Of a DNA stretch of 64,000 nucleotides, positions 7,607-16,388 are shown piece after piece (position 1 is the stretch's first letter; the number at the start of each line of letters is the position of its first letter). The DNA is from Streptomyces rishiriensis (GTDB taxonomy: Bacteria > Actinomycetota > Actinomycetes > Streptomycetales > Streptomycetaceae): the NCBI RefSeq assembly GCF_003112535.1, contig NZ_BEWA01000013.1, positions 1 through 64,000 of the forward strand, given 5' to 3'. Both the position numbers and the translations under genes were made by a program. The notes beneath the pieces are model-generated. The model made no database searches, was not told the origin of the DNA, and was given only the letters and a program-made list of their open reading frames with translations.

Positions 7607-7936
7607 TCAGGCGCAGCGCGAGGCGACGTAGCCGTCGCTGCCCGTGCGCACATACGCGTCCGAGACGTACTGGCCGTCCCCGATGTTGTCCCAGATGTCC
7701 GTCGTGCCGTACGGGCCGGAGACCGTGGTGCCCGGCGTCTGGCAGAAGATCGGGACCTTGACGCCCTCGGCCAGGACCTTGACGACCGAGTAGCCGGTGC
7801 CCGGGCCGCTGCGGACGTTCAGCCGGACGCCCGGGGCGACCGGGTAGTAGGTGAGGGCCAACGTCTTGAGGTCCGCCGCCGTGACGGCCACCGCCGTCTC
7901 GACGCCTTCGACCTCTTCCACACGGTCCACAGACAT
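7607..7936 (-). CDS. Small SH3-like domain protein
   Basis: A 109-aa protein built around a bacterial SH3-like fold: LNVRSGPGTGYSVVKVLAEG is the typical first half and the C-terminal GQYVSDAYVRTGSDGYVASRC the second. Two cysteines (IFCQTPG and SRCA) could form a disulfide, as in secreted SH3 proteins of Streptomyces, yet the N-terminus (MSVDRVEEVEG) has no signal peptide. GGGGGAGG 7 nt before ATG 7936 fixes this start; longer frames upstream lack a signal too. Export by another route or a cytoplasmic role remain open. Confidence 0.75.
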   Translation of the reverse strand: MSVDRVEEVEGVETAVAVTAADLKTLALTYYPVAPGVRLNVRSGPGTGYSVVKVLAEGVKVPIFCQTPGTTVSGPYGTTDIWDNIGDGQYVSDAYVRTGSDGYVASRCA

Positions 7937-8118
7937 GAAAAAACCTCCCCCGTCGGACCCCATGACTGCCATGGGGTCACGTTGATTCCCCCGAATCCCG
8001 CAATAAAACACATGTACAGAATTCGCACGCGCAGGCTAGCAAGCCGCCTCTGCCGTTCACGCGTCATCGACTAGGCTCCGTGCGTCGCGCGCGCGGTTGA
8101 ACAGCACGGGGGTGGTCC

Positions 8119-10434
8119 ATGTCGCCACAGCGCAACACCGGGGCGGGCGCGGAAGCGGAACTTCCGGAGTACGCCGGCCACTACCGCCTGCGGGAATGCC
8201 TGGGCTCCGGTGGCATGGGCGTGGTGCATCTGGCCCACAGCACCTCCGGCATGAAGGTCGCGGTGAAGGTCGTGCACGCCCGGTTCGCCCGGGATCCCGA
8301 GTTCAGGGGCCGTTTCCGGCAGGAGGTGGCCGCGGCTCGGCGCGTGAGCGGGGCGTTCACCGCGCCCGTCGTCGACGCCGACCCCGAGGCCGAACGGCCC
8401 TGGATGGCGACCCTGTTCATTCCCGGGTCGACCCTCGCCGAGCAGGCGAAGCGGAACGGTCCCATGAGGTCCGGGGAGTTGCGGCGGTTGATGGCCGGGC
8501 TCGCGGAGGCCCTGCGGGACATCCACCGCGTCGGGGTCGTCCACCGGGACCTCAAGCCGAGCAACGTGCTGCTCGCCGAGGACGGCCCGAAGGTGATCGA
8601 CTTCGGCATCTCCCGGCCGAAGGACAGCGAACTGCGCACCGAGACCGGCAAGTTGATCGGCACGCCGCCCTTCATGGCGCCGGAGCAGTTCCGGCGGCCC
8701 CGCGAGGTCGGGCCGGCCGCCGACGTCTTCGCGCTCGGCTCGGTGATGGTGCACGCGGCGACCGGGCGCGGGCCGTTCGACTCCGACAGCCCCTACGTCG
8801 TCGCCTACCAGGTCGTGCACGACGAGCCGGATCTGACGGGCGTGCCGGACAACCTCGCGCCGCTGGTCTCGCGCTGCCTCGCCAAGGAGCCCGAGGAGCG
8901 GCCCACTCCGGACGAGTTGATGCGGGAGCTGCGGTCGGTGGCGGCCTCGTACGACACACAGTCGTTCATACCGGCGCAGCGGACCCTCGGGGACGAGGTG
9001 ACGGACCCGGCAGGCGTGGGGGGCCCGGCGGATCCCGCGGCTTCGGCTGGTCCGGGGGCTTCGGCTGCTCCGGGACTTGCGGCTGCTCCGGCAGTTCCGG
9101 CTGCTCCGGGGGCTCCTGATGAGCCGTCGGGGACGGGGTCCGAGCGGGCGGGCGGGACCGGGCGGGGGCCGGAGGCGCGGTCCGGGCCGTGGGCGCGGGC
9201 GCGGGCCCGGTCCGGGGTCCGGGGGCGGCGCGGGCGGATCGCGCTCGCCGCCGGCGCGCTGGCCGTCGTCCTCGCGGGCGGCGCGCTCGGCGTCCCGCGG
9301 CTGCTCGACGACGGTGACGCGGGCCGTGACGCGCGGACCGGCACGGCCGGCTCGCACTCCGCGTCGCCCGCCTTCAGCCCCTGGAGCACCCGGCCGGCCC
9401 AGGCGGACGCCGGGACGGACGCCGGCGCCGGGACGGGCGGCATGCCGCTGTGCGCGTCCGACGGCAGGCGGCTGCTCTGCGCGCAGTCGGGGCTGGTGTC
9501 CGCGTTGGCCGCCGCCGACGGGCGCGTGCTGTGGCGGCATGTGCTCGCCGACGGCGACCGGCCGGGCGAGGCGCCCGTGCTCGCGGGCGGGATGGCGCTG
9601 GTGGTCACGCACTCGGGCAGGCGCGTCGAGGCGCTGGACCCCGTGACGGGCGCCGTGCGCTGGCAGCAGGACCTGTCGGGGTACGGGAGCCTGCGTGCCG
9701 CCGGCGGCACGCTGCTGCTGACCGCGGCCGACGGAACGGTCACCGGGGTGGCCGCGGCGACGGGCGAGAAGACCTGGAGCCGCCGGATCCCGGGGGTGAG
9801 CGAGCCCTATTTCACCTCGTTCCCCGGTGATCCGCTGGCGTACGCGTCGAGCGTCTCGGACGACAAGCACACCAGGATCACGGCCGTGGATCCCGCGACC
9901 GGCGAGGTGCGGTGGAAGGAACGGCTCAGCGGCGCGCTCATACTGGTGGGAACCTCGGCCGGCAGCGCGGTCCTGCTGTCCCAGGGCGACGGCTACGGCA
10001 CGGTCGACGCCGTGGTCCGCTACGACCCGGCGGGCCGGGCGGCGCGGCGGGTGCGGCTCGGCGTCGCACTGCAGGAGGCCCAGGCCGCGGTGCGCGGGGA
10101 CCGGGTGTATCTGCTGGCCTTCGACGGGACGCTGGCGGCCGTCGACACGGCCGCCCAGAAGCAGGTGTGGTCCCTGCAGACGTCCGTGAGCCGGGGTTCG
10201 GCGCCGGCCGCCGACGGCGGGTACGTCTACTTCAGCGCCGCCGACGGCCGTCTCCTCGCCGTCGACGCGCAGGACGGCAGGCTCGTCGGGCAGACGGCGC
10301 TGCGGCTCGGCGCCCACTCCGACCGGGTGGTGGCCACGCTGCCCGCGCCCGAGGCGGTCGGCGGCCGGGTCTACGCCGGCGCTCCCGACGGAACCGTCTT
10401 CGCGGTGGACGGGCGGGATCCGGCGGGCTGGTGA
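8119..10434 (+). CDS. Ser/Thr protein kinase with PQQ-type beta-propeller
   Basis: A 771-aa membrane-spanning Hanks-type kinase. The glycine loop is LGSGGMGVVHLA, the ATP-binding Lys is K50 (VAVK), the catalytic loop HRDLKPSN has D144 and the DFG motif starts at 161; an APE-like MAPEQF follows. After a Pro/Ala/Gly-rich linker comes one transmembrane helix (GRIALAAGALAVVLAGGALG), then roughly 350 residues of repeated strands with DGRVLWRH, TGAVRWQQDL, TGEVRWKERL and DGTLAAVDT motifs, a PQQ/WD-like propeller placed outside the cell. This AfsK-like plan suggests that the propeller senses an external or membrane ligand. A TAGGCT -10 candidate lies at 8071-8076. No phosphorylation target is evident nearby. 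Confidence 0.93.
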   Translation: MSPQRNTGAGAEAELPEYAGHYRLRECLGSGGMGVVHLAHSTSGMKVAVKVVHARFARDPEFRGRFRQEVAAARRVSGAFTAPVVDADPEAERPWMATLFIPGSTLAEQAKRNGPMRSGELRRLMAGLAEALRDIHRVGVVHRDLKPSNVLLAEDGPKVIDFGISRPKDSELRTETGKLIGTPPFMAPEQFRRPREVGPAADVFALGSVMVHAATGRGPFDSDSPYVVAYQVVHDEPDLTGVPDNLAPLVSRCLAKEPEERPTPDELMRELRSVAASYDTQSFIPAQRTLGDEVTDPAGVGGPADPAASAGPGASAAPGLAAAPAVPAAPGAPDEPSGTGSERAGGTGRGPEARSGPWARARARSGVRGRRGRIALAAGALAVVLAGGALGVPRLLDDGDAGRDARTGTAGSHSASPAFSPWSTRPAQADAGTDAGAGTGGMPLCASDGRRLLCAQSGLVSALAAADGRVLWRHVLADGDRPGEAPVLAGGMALVVTHSGRRVEALDPVTGAVRWQQDLSGYGSLRAAGGTLLLTAADGTVTGVAAATGEKTWSRRIPGVSEPYFTSFPGDPLAYASSVSDDKHTRITAVDPATGEVRWKERLSGALILVGTSAGSAVLLSQGDGYGTVDAVVRYDPAGRAARRVRLGVALQEAQAAVRGDRVYLLAFDGTLAAVDTAAQKQVWSLQTSVSRGSAPAADGGYVYFSAADGRLLAVDAQDGRLVGQTALRLGAHSDRVVATLPAPEAVGGRVYAGAPDGTVFAVDGRDPAGW

Positions 10435-10569
10435 GCCCGTCTGCCGGATCACGCCGACCGGGTCGGGGCAGGGCCGGTCGCCAGGCCCCGGGCCGCCGGC
10501 GGGCGGGCCGCCCCCGCGTCGGCCGGCGGGATCCGGCCGGGCGGTTCGCCCTTGCGCCGACGCGCCGAA

Positions 10570-10596
10570 GGCCGCCTCCGCGGTGCGGAGACGGCC
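10570..10596. terminator. Hairpin between convergent kinase and ilvD
   Basis: GGCCGCCTCCGC (10570-10581) pairs with GCGGAGACGGCC (10585-10596) with a single mismatch and a 3-nt loop. The remaining gap 10435-10569 has no gene. Confidence 0.65.
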
Positions 10597-10619
10597 CTCA
10601 CGGCAACACCGGGCGGACG

Positions 10620-12473
10620 TCAGCCGAGCTTCGACACGTCCCGCACGGCGCCCTTGTCGGCGCTCGTCGCCATGGCGGCGTAGGCGCGCAGCGCGGCGGA
10701 CACCTTGCGCTCGCGGTTCTTCGGGGCGTAGACGCCGCCGAGGGCCGCCTCGCGCCGGGCCAGCTCGGCATCGTCGACGAGGAGCTCGATCGTGCGGTTC
10801 GGGATGTCGATGCGGATGCGGTCGCCGTCCTCGACCAGGGCGATCGTGCCGCCGGACGCCGCCTCGGGCGAGGCGTGGCCGATCGACAGGCCCGAGGTGC
10901 CGCCGGAGAAGCGGCCGTCGGTGACCAGCGCGCAGGTCTTGCCGAGGCCGCGGCCCTTGAGGAAGGACGTCGGGTAGAGCATCTCCTGCATGCCCGGGCC
11001 GCCCTTGGGACCCTCGTAGCGGATGACGACGACGTCGCCGTCGGTCACCTGCTTGTTGAGGATCTTCTCGACGGCCTCCTCCTGCGACTCGCAGACGACC
11101 GCCGGGCCCTCGAAGGTCCAGATCGACTCGTCGACCCCGGCCGTCTTGACCACGCAGCCGTCGACGGCGAGGTTGCCGCGCAGGACGGCGAGGCCGCCGT
11201 CCTTGCTGTAGGCGTGCTCGGCGGAGCGGATGCAGCCGCCCTCGGCGTCCTGGTCCAGCGCCTCCCAGCGCTCGGACTGGGAGAAGGCCTCGGCGGAGCG
11301 GACGCAGCCGGGGGCCGCGTGCCACAGTTCCAGGGCTTCGGGGGAGGGCGAGCCGGCGCGGACGTCCCACGTCTTCAGCCAGTCCCCGAGGGACGGGCTG
11401 TGCACCGAGTGCACGTCCTCGTTGAGCAGGCCCGCGCGGTGCAGTTCGCCGAGCAGGGCGGGGATGCCGCCGGCGCGGTGCACGTCCTCCATGTAGTACG
11501 TGCGGTCCTTCGCGACGTTCGGCGCCACCTTCGCCAGGCAGGGCACGCGGCGCGAGACCTCGTTGATCTCCTCCAGGCCGAACGGGACGCCCGCCTCCTG
11601 GGCGGCGGCGAGGAGGTGCAGGATCGTGTTGGTCGAGCCGCCCATCGCGATGTCGAGGGCCATCGCGTTCTCGAAGGCCGCGATGGTGGCGATGTTGCGC
11701 GGCAGGACCGTCTCGTCGTCCTGCTCGTAGTAGCGGCGGGTGATGTCCATCACCGTGCGGCCGGCGTCCTCGTACAGCGCCCTGCGGGCGGTGTGGGTGG
11801 CCAGGACCGAGCCGTTGCCGGGGAGCGAGAGGCCGATGGCCTCGGTCAGGCAGTTCATCGAGTTGGCGGTGAACATGCCGGAACAGGAGCCGCAGGTCGG
11901 ACAGGCGTTCTCCTCGATGCGGAGGATGTCCTCGTCCGAGATCTTGTCGTTGACGGCGTCGGAGATCGCGTCGACCAGGTCGAGCGTGCGGACCGTGCCG
12001 TCGACGAGCGTGGCGCGGCCGGACTCCATCGGGCCGCCGGACACGAACACCGTGGGGATGTTCAGCCGCAGGGCCGCGTTCAGCATGCCCGGGGTGATCT
12101 TGTCGCAGTTGGAGATGCAGATCAGGGCGTCCGCGCAGTGCGCCTCGACCATGTACTCCACGCTGTCCGCGATCAGGTCGCGGGAGGGCAGGCTGTAGAG
12201 CATGCCGCCGTGGCCCATCGCGATGCCGTCGTCGACGGCGATCGTGTTGAACTCGCGCGGGATGCCGCCGGCCTCCCGGATGGCCTCGCTGACGATCCGG
12301 CCGACCGGCTGGAGGTGCGTGTGGCCGGGCACGAACTCGGTGAAGCTGTTCGCCACCGCGATGATCGGCTTCCGGCCGATGTCCGCACCGGGTACACCGG
12401 AGGCGCGCATAAGGGCGCGGGCGCCCGCCATGTTGCGTCCGTGGGTGACTGTGCGGGACCTCAGCTCGGGCAT
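10620..12473 (-). CDS. ilvD: Dihydroxy-acid dehydratase
   Basis: Converts 2,3-dihydroxy-isovalerate and its isoleucine analogue to 2-oxo acids, the third common step of branched-chain amino acid synthesis; also supplies precursors for fatty acids and pantothenate. 617 aa, normal length. Fe-S and Mg ligands are visible in ISNCDKITPGM, CPTCGSCSGMFTANSMNCL and the conserved GRFSGGTSGLSIGHASPEAA near the C-terminus. GGAG precedes ATG 12473. It is transcribed alone; the tetR gene upstream ends about 110 bp away. Confidence 0.97.
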   Translation of the reverse strand: MPELRSRTVTHGRNMAGARALMRASGVPGADIGRKPIIAVANSFTEFVPGHTHLQPVGRIVSEAIREAGGIPREFNTIAVDDGIAMGHGGMLYSLPSRDLIADSVEYMVEAHCADALICISNCDKITPGMLNAALRLNIPTVFVSGGPMESGRATLVDGTVRTLDLVDAISDAVNDKISDEDILRIEENACPTCGSCSGMFTANSMNCLTEAIGLSLPGNGSVLATHTARRALYEDAGRTVMDITRRYYEQDDETVLPRNIATIAAFENAMALDIAMGGSTNTILHLLAAAQEAGVPFGLEEINEVSRRVPCLAKVAPNVAKDRTYYMEDVHRAGGIPALLGELHRAGLLNEDVHSVHSPSLGDWLKTWDVRAGSPSPEALELWHAAPGCVRSAEAFSQSERWEALDQDAEGGCIRSAEHAYSKDGGLAVLRGNLAVDGCVVKTAGVDESIWTFEGPAVVCESQEEAVEKILNKQVTDGDVVVIRYEGPKGGPGMQEMLYPTSFLKGRGLGKTCALVTDGRFSGGTSGLSIGHASPEAASGGTIALVEDGDRIRIDIPNRTIELLVDDAELARREAALGGVYAPKNRERKVSAALRAYAAMATSADKGAVRDVSKLG

Positions 12474-12584
12474 CGTCGCTCGCTCCTTCAGACGGGTGTG
12501 GCTGTTAATGAGCGTACGCCGGTCATCCAGGGGGCGGGACGAGGTGTCCGGAATGCGGGACGCATGTCTCGGCGCCGGCGGCCG

Positions 12585-13190
12585 TCACGGGCCGGTCAGG
12601 TGCCCCTGCACGACCGGCGCCACGCGCGCGATGATCTGTTCCAGGTCCGCCGAGGCCAGCGGCTCCACCTTGATCACGTACCGCAGCATCGCGCAGCCCA
12701 CCAGCTGCGCCGCGGCCAGCTCGGCGCGCAGCTCGGCGTCCGGCAGGTCGAGCTGGGAGGCGATGCGGCGCAGCAGCTGGGAGGCGACCAGACGGCGGAA
12801 GACGGCGGCCGCGGTGTCGTTGTTCACGGCGGAGCGCACGATCGCCAGCAGCGGCTTGCGGGTGGTGGGGTTCTCCCACACGCCGAGGATGAAGCGGGCG
12901 AGACGTTCGCCGACCTGGTCCGGCGGGCCGTCGGCGACCGCGGTCGGCGCGTTGAGCGCGGGCGCGAAGGCCACCTCGATCGCGGCCTCGAAGACCTGCT
13001 CCTTGGTGCCGAAGTAGTGGTGGACCAGCGCCGAGTCCACGCCGGCCGCCTTGGCGATCCCGCGCACGGACGTCTTGTCGTAGCCCCGCTCGGAGAACTC
13101 CTCGCGGGCGGCGGTCAGGATGCGGTCGCGGGTGTCGGCCGACTCGGCCCGCGGGGGCCGGCCGCGCCCGCGGGCGGTGACGCCGGTCAT
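12585..13190 (-). CDS. TetR-family transcriptional regulator
   Basis: A 201-aa repressor-type protein. The N-terminal helix-turn-helix is TRDRILTAAREEFSERGYDKTSVRGIAKAAGVDSALVHHYFG (about residues 20-61); the rest is a helical ligand and dimer domain. ATG 13190 overlaps the TGA of the upstream isomerase gene by 4 bases (13187-13190), so the two are co-translated. It may regulate its own operon or ilvD downstream; no operator is recognised. Ligand unknown. Confidence 0.88.
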   Translation of the reverse strand: MTGVTARGRGRPPRAESADTRDRILTAAREEFSERGYDKTSVRGIAKAAGVDSALVHHYFGTKEQVFEAAIEVAFAPALNAPTAVADGPPDQVGERLARFILGVWENPTTRKPLLAIVRSAVNNDTAAAVFRRLVASQLLRRIASQLDLPDAELRAELAAAQLVGCAMLRYVIKVEPLASADLEQIIARVAPVVQGHLTGP

Positions 13191-14164
13191 CGGCGGCGCG
13201 CCTTCGCCGACGACCGGCGCGACGACCGGGCCGACGGCGCGGACGACGGGGACGGGGGAGCCGACGAGGACGACGGAGCCGACTGAGCCGACGCGGACGA
13301 GACGGAGGAGTGGGGCCCGGGCGACGACGGGGCGGAGGACCGGGCCGAGGACGACGACGAGGCCGACGCGAGGTGCAGACGCGTGAAGGCCAGTGCCTCC
13401 GCCAGGTCGGCCTCCCGTTCGGCGCCGGACATCGCCCGCCGGGTGTTGACCTCTATGACCACGTGCCCGTCGAAACCGGTCAGCGCGAGCCGCTCCAGAA
13501 GTTCGGCACAGGGCTGGGAGCCGCGGCCGGGCACCAGGTGCTCGTCCTTCGCCGAACCGTTTCCGTCGGCGAGATGGACGTGGCCCAGCCGGTCGGCCAT
13601 GCGGTCGACCATCTGCATGGCGTCCGTGCGGGACGTCGCGGCGTGGCTGAGGTCGATGGTGAAGTGCCGGTAGTCGTCCTTCGTGACGTCCCAGTCGGGC
13701 GCGTACGCGAGCATCTCGCGGTCGCGGTAGCGCCACGGGTACATGTTCTCGACGGCGAACCGCACATCCGTCTCGTCCGCCATCCGCCAGATGCCGGTGA
13801 CGAAGTCGCGCGCGTACTGGCGCTGCCACCGGAACGGCGGGTGGACGACGACGGTGCTCGCGCCGAGCCGCTCGGCGGCCGCGCGGGCCCGCTGGAGCTT
13901 GGTCCACGGGTCGGTCGACCACACCCGCTGCGTGATGAGCAGGCAGGGGGCGTGCACGGCGAGGATGGGGATCCGGTGGAAGTCGCTGAGTCTGCGCAGC
14001 GCGTCGATGTCCTGGCTGACGGGATCGTTCCAGACCATGACCTCGACGCCGTCGTATCCGAGGCGCGCGGCGATCTCGAAGGCCGTCGCCGTCGACTCCG
14101 GATAGACCGAGGCAGTCGACAGGGCGACCTTCGCATCCGGGATCCGCACGACTGGCTCTGCCAT
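13187..14164 (-). CDS. Sugar phosphate isomerase/epimerase-like TIM barrel
   Basis: A 325-aa protein of the AP-endonuclease-2/xylose-isomerase-like superfamily. The metal-binding pattern is visible: VVHPPFRW, AVENMYPW, FTIDLSHAATSR, GHVHLADGNG and GFDGHVVIEVNTR. The substrate is unknown. From about residue 268 the protein ends in a Ser/Ala/Pro tail of about 58 residues (ASSSSSARSSAPSSPGPHSS and so on) that looks disordered and is encoded by repetitive GC-rich DNA. ATG 14164 has no Shine-Dalgarno but a TAACCT -10 box (14172-14177) 7 nt upstream, a leaderless start. It forms an operon with the tetR gene. Confidence 0.83.
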   Translation of the reverse strand: MAEPVVRIPDAKVALSTASVYPESTATAFEIAARLGYDGVEVMVWNDPVSQDIDALRRLSDFHRIPILAVHAPCLLITQRVWSTDPWTKLQRARAAAERLGASTVVVHPPFRWQRQYARDFVTGIWRMADETDVRFAVENMYPWRYRDREMLAYAPDWDVTKDDYRHFTIDLSHAATSRTDAMQMVDRMADRLGHVHLADGNGSAKDEHLVPGRGSQPCAELLERLALTGFDGHVVIEVNTRRAMSGAEREADLAEALAFTRLHLASASSSSSARSSAPSSPGPHSSVSSASAQSAPSSSSAPPSPSSAPSARSSRRSSAKARRR

Positions 14165-14290
14165 GGGGGACAGGTTACGGGGTGGGATCGGGTGGGTGCG
14201 GGGCACCTGCGGCCCCGGACGCCCGCGCGCAGTTGTGCCGTCGCGCCGTCCCGCACGTCGTTCCGCTGCCGAGTCCGCCGCACTGTCGGG

Positions 14291-14317
14291 TCCGTCACGT
14301 CCGTCACGTCCGTCACG
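14291..14317. repeat. Three copies of TCCGTCACG
   Basis: Perfect 9-bp tandem units at 14291, 14300 and 14309, in the 220-bp spacer between the isomerase and phosphatase genes; nothing else is recognised in that spacer. Confidence 0.8.
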
Positions 14318-14384
14318 TCGCCCCGGTCCGGCAGGCGGCCACCGTCCGTCATGCCGGCCCTGCCCGCCGGGCCGCCCCCGTCTC

Positions 14385-15317
14385 TCAGGTGGACGCCATG
14401 TGATCGAGTTTGCGCAGGATGACGCCCTCCCTGAGCGCCCAGGGGCAGACCTCCAGCGTCTCGACGCCGAACAGGTCCATCGCGCCCTCGGCCACCAGCG
14501 CGCCCGCCACGAGCTGGCTCGCACGGCCCTCCGAGACGCCCGGGAGCGCCGCCCGCTGGGCCGACGTCATCCCGGCCAGGCGGGGCACCCAGGCTTCCAG
14601 GGAGCCGCGCTTGAGCTGACGCTGGGTGTACGGGCCGTCGGCGGACCGGGCCGCGCCGGCGATGCGGGCGAGCTGCCTGAAGGTCTTCGACGTGGCGACC
14701 ACGTGGTCGGGAGCGCCGAAGCGGGCGAACTCGCCGACCGTGCGGGCGATCTGCGCGCGGGCGTGGCGGCGCAGGGCTCGTATGTCCTCGGGGGCGGGCG
14801 GGTCGCCGGGCAGCCAGCCCGCGGTCAGCCGGCCCGCGCCGAGCGGCAGCGACACAGCCGCGTCGGGCTGCTCGTCGATGCCGTACGCGATCTCCAGGGA
14901 GCCGCCGCCGATGTCCAGGACCAGCAGCTTTCCGGCCGACCAGCCGAACCAGCGGCGGGCGGCGAGGAAGGTGAGCCGGGCCTCCTCGGCGCCGCTGAGG
15001 ACCTGGAGCTCGACGCCGGTCTCGGCCTGCACGCGCGCGAGGACGTCGTCGGCGTTGGTGGCCTCGCGCACGGCGGAGGTCGCGAAGGGCAGCAGATCCT
15101 CGACGCCCTTGTCCTCGGCCGCCTGGAGGGCGTCCTTGACGACGCCGATCAGTTTGTCGACGCCCTCGGGGCCGATCGCTCCGTCCTCGTCGAGGAGTTG
15201 GGCAAGGCGCAGTTCCGCCTTGTGCGAGTGCGCGGGCAGCGGGCAAGCGCCCGGGTGTGCGTCCACCACCAGCAGATGCACCGTGTTCGATCCCACGTCG
15301 AGGACACCGAGTCTCAT
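14385..15317 (-). CDS. Ppx/GppA-family phosphatase
   Basis: A 310-aa member of the exopolyphosphatase/pppGpp phosphatase family, single-domain like the actinobacterial Ppx1. The ASKHA phosphate-binding loops are GVLDVGSNTVHLLVVD (residues 4-19) and VLDIGGGSLEIAYG near residue 140; PFATSAVREATN and ATSKTFRQLARIAG are also typical. It may hydrolyse polyphosphate or (p)ppGpp; the sequence does not decide. ATG 15317 follows a TAGCGT -10 box (15325-15330) by 7 nt and has no ribosome site, so the mRNA is probably leaderless. Confidence 0.88.
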   Translation of the reverse strand: MRLGVLDVGSNTVHLLVVDAHPGACPLPAHSHKAELRLAQLLDEDGAIGPEGVDKLIGVVKDALQAAEDKGVEDLLPFATSAVREATNADDVLARVQAETGVELQVLSGAEEARLTFLAARRWFGWSAGKLLVLDIGGGSLEIAYGIDEQPDAAVSLPLGAGRLTAGWLPGDPPAPEDIRALRRHARAQIARTVGEFARFGAPDHVVATSKTFRQLARIAGAARSADGPYTQRQLKRGSLEAWVPRLAGMTSAQRAALPGVSEGRASQLVAGALVAEGAMDLFGVETLEVCPWALREGVILRKLDHMAST

Positions 15318-15441
15318 GCAGGGAACGCTACTGCCCGCCGGGCGATCACGGTGGTGCGGGGCGAAACGCCTCGTCGAGAAGGTGATGGCCGGGCGGTGGA
15401 CGACGTCCCCGAAGCGGCTCCCGGCGACTTACCCTGGACGG

Positions 15442-16332
15442 GTGCCAAAGACGAACAAGGCGAAGGCCGACAAACCGACCGCCGGCCCTTCCCGGGCGAA
15501 GCCGGTGAAGCCGCCGAGGAAGTCCAGGAAGGACCCGGCGGCGAAGGCTACGGCTGCCGACGAGAAGGGCCTGGACTTCGCCCGCGCGTGGGTGGAGTTC
15601 CCGGACCCGGCGGACGCCGAGCAGGTCTTCCGGTGTGATCTGACCTGGCTGACCTCACGTTGGAACTGCATCTTCGGCAGCGGCTGCCAGGGCATCCAGG
15701 CGGGCCGCGCGGACGACGGATGCTGCTCGCTGGGCGCCCACTTCTCCGATGAGGACGACGAGAAGCGCGTCGCCGGGCATGTGGCGAGGCTCACCCCCGA
15801 CATCTGGCAGCACCACGCCGAGGGCGAGCGCGGCGGCTGGGTCTCGCAGGACGAGGAGGGCTCCCGCCAGACCCGCCCGTTCAACGGCTCCTGCATCTTC
15901 CAGAACCGTCCGGGGTTCGCGGGCGGCGCCGGCTGCTCGCTGCACATCCTGGCCCTGCGCGAGGGCCGCGAGCCCCTGGAGACCAAGCCGGACGTCTGCT
16001 GGCAGCTTCCGGTGCGGCGGACGTACGACTGGATCGACCGGCCCGACGACACGCGCGTGCTGCAGGTGTCGATCGGCGAGTACGACCGGCGTGGCTGGGG
16101 CCCGGGCGGCCACGACCTGCACTGGTGGTGCACGTCGGCGACCTCGGCGCACGGCGCGGGCGACCCGGTGTACGTGTCGTACCGCCCGGAACTGACCGAG
16201 CTGATGGGCAAGGCCGGCTACGACCGCCTGGTCGAACTGTGCGAGGAACGCCTCGCCGCGCAGTTGCCGCTGCTGGCGCCGCATCCGGCGGACCCGGTCG
16301 ACGCGGTCGACCCGGTGCCGCCCGTCGGCTGA
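15442..16332 (+). CDS. Cysteine-rich conserved hypothetical protein
   Basis: A 296-aa protein I cannot assign. The first 40 residues are Lys/Pro-rich and basic. A cysteine cluster follows at C65, C76, C82, C94 and C95 (within FRCDLTWL, NCIFGSGCQG and DGCCSLGAHF), loosely like the YkgJ/UPF0153 metal-chelating pattern, and more cysteines occur in GSCIFQ, GAGCSLHIL, DVCWQL and WWCTSA. GTG 15442 is the start because a TACCCT -10 box (15430-15435) lies 6 nt upstream, giving a leaderless mRNA. The longer upstream frame is antisense to the phosphatase gene. Metal or Fe-S binding is an inference. Confidence 0.75.
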   Translation: MPKTNKAKADKPTAGPSRAKPVKPPRKSRKDPAAKATAADEKGLDFARAWVEFPDPADAEQVFRCDLTWLTSRWNCIFGSGCQGIQAGRADDGCCSLGAHFSDEDDEKRVAGHVARLTPDIWQHHAEGERGGWVSQDEEGSRQTRPFNGSCIFQNRPGFAGGAGCSLHILALREGREPLETKPDVCWQLPVRRTYDWIDRPDDTRVLQVSIGEYDRRGWGPGGHDLHWWCTSATSAHGAGDPVYVSYRPELTELMGKAGYDRLVELCEERLAAQLPLLAPHPADPVDAVDPVPPVG

Positions 16333-16388
16333 CCTCACGACGGGCTGTCGCCGGCCTTGACGCCCGGCGACCTGCCCGCGACCCGGGT

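Noticed and set aside
8071..11370. A very long minus-strand open frame of about 1,100 codons
   Set aside because: It is antisense to the kinase and part of ilvD, is Arg/Gly/Pro-rich as high-GC shadow frames are, and has no domain.
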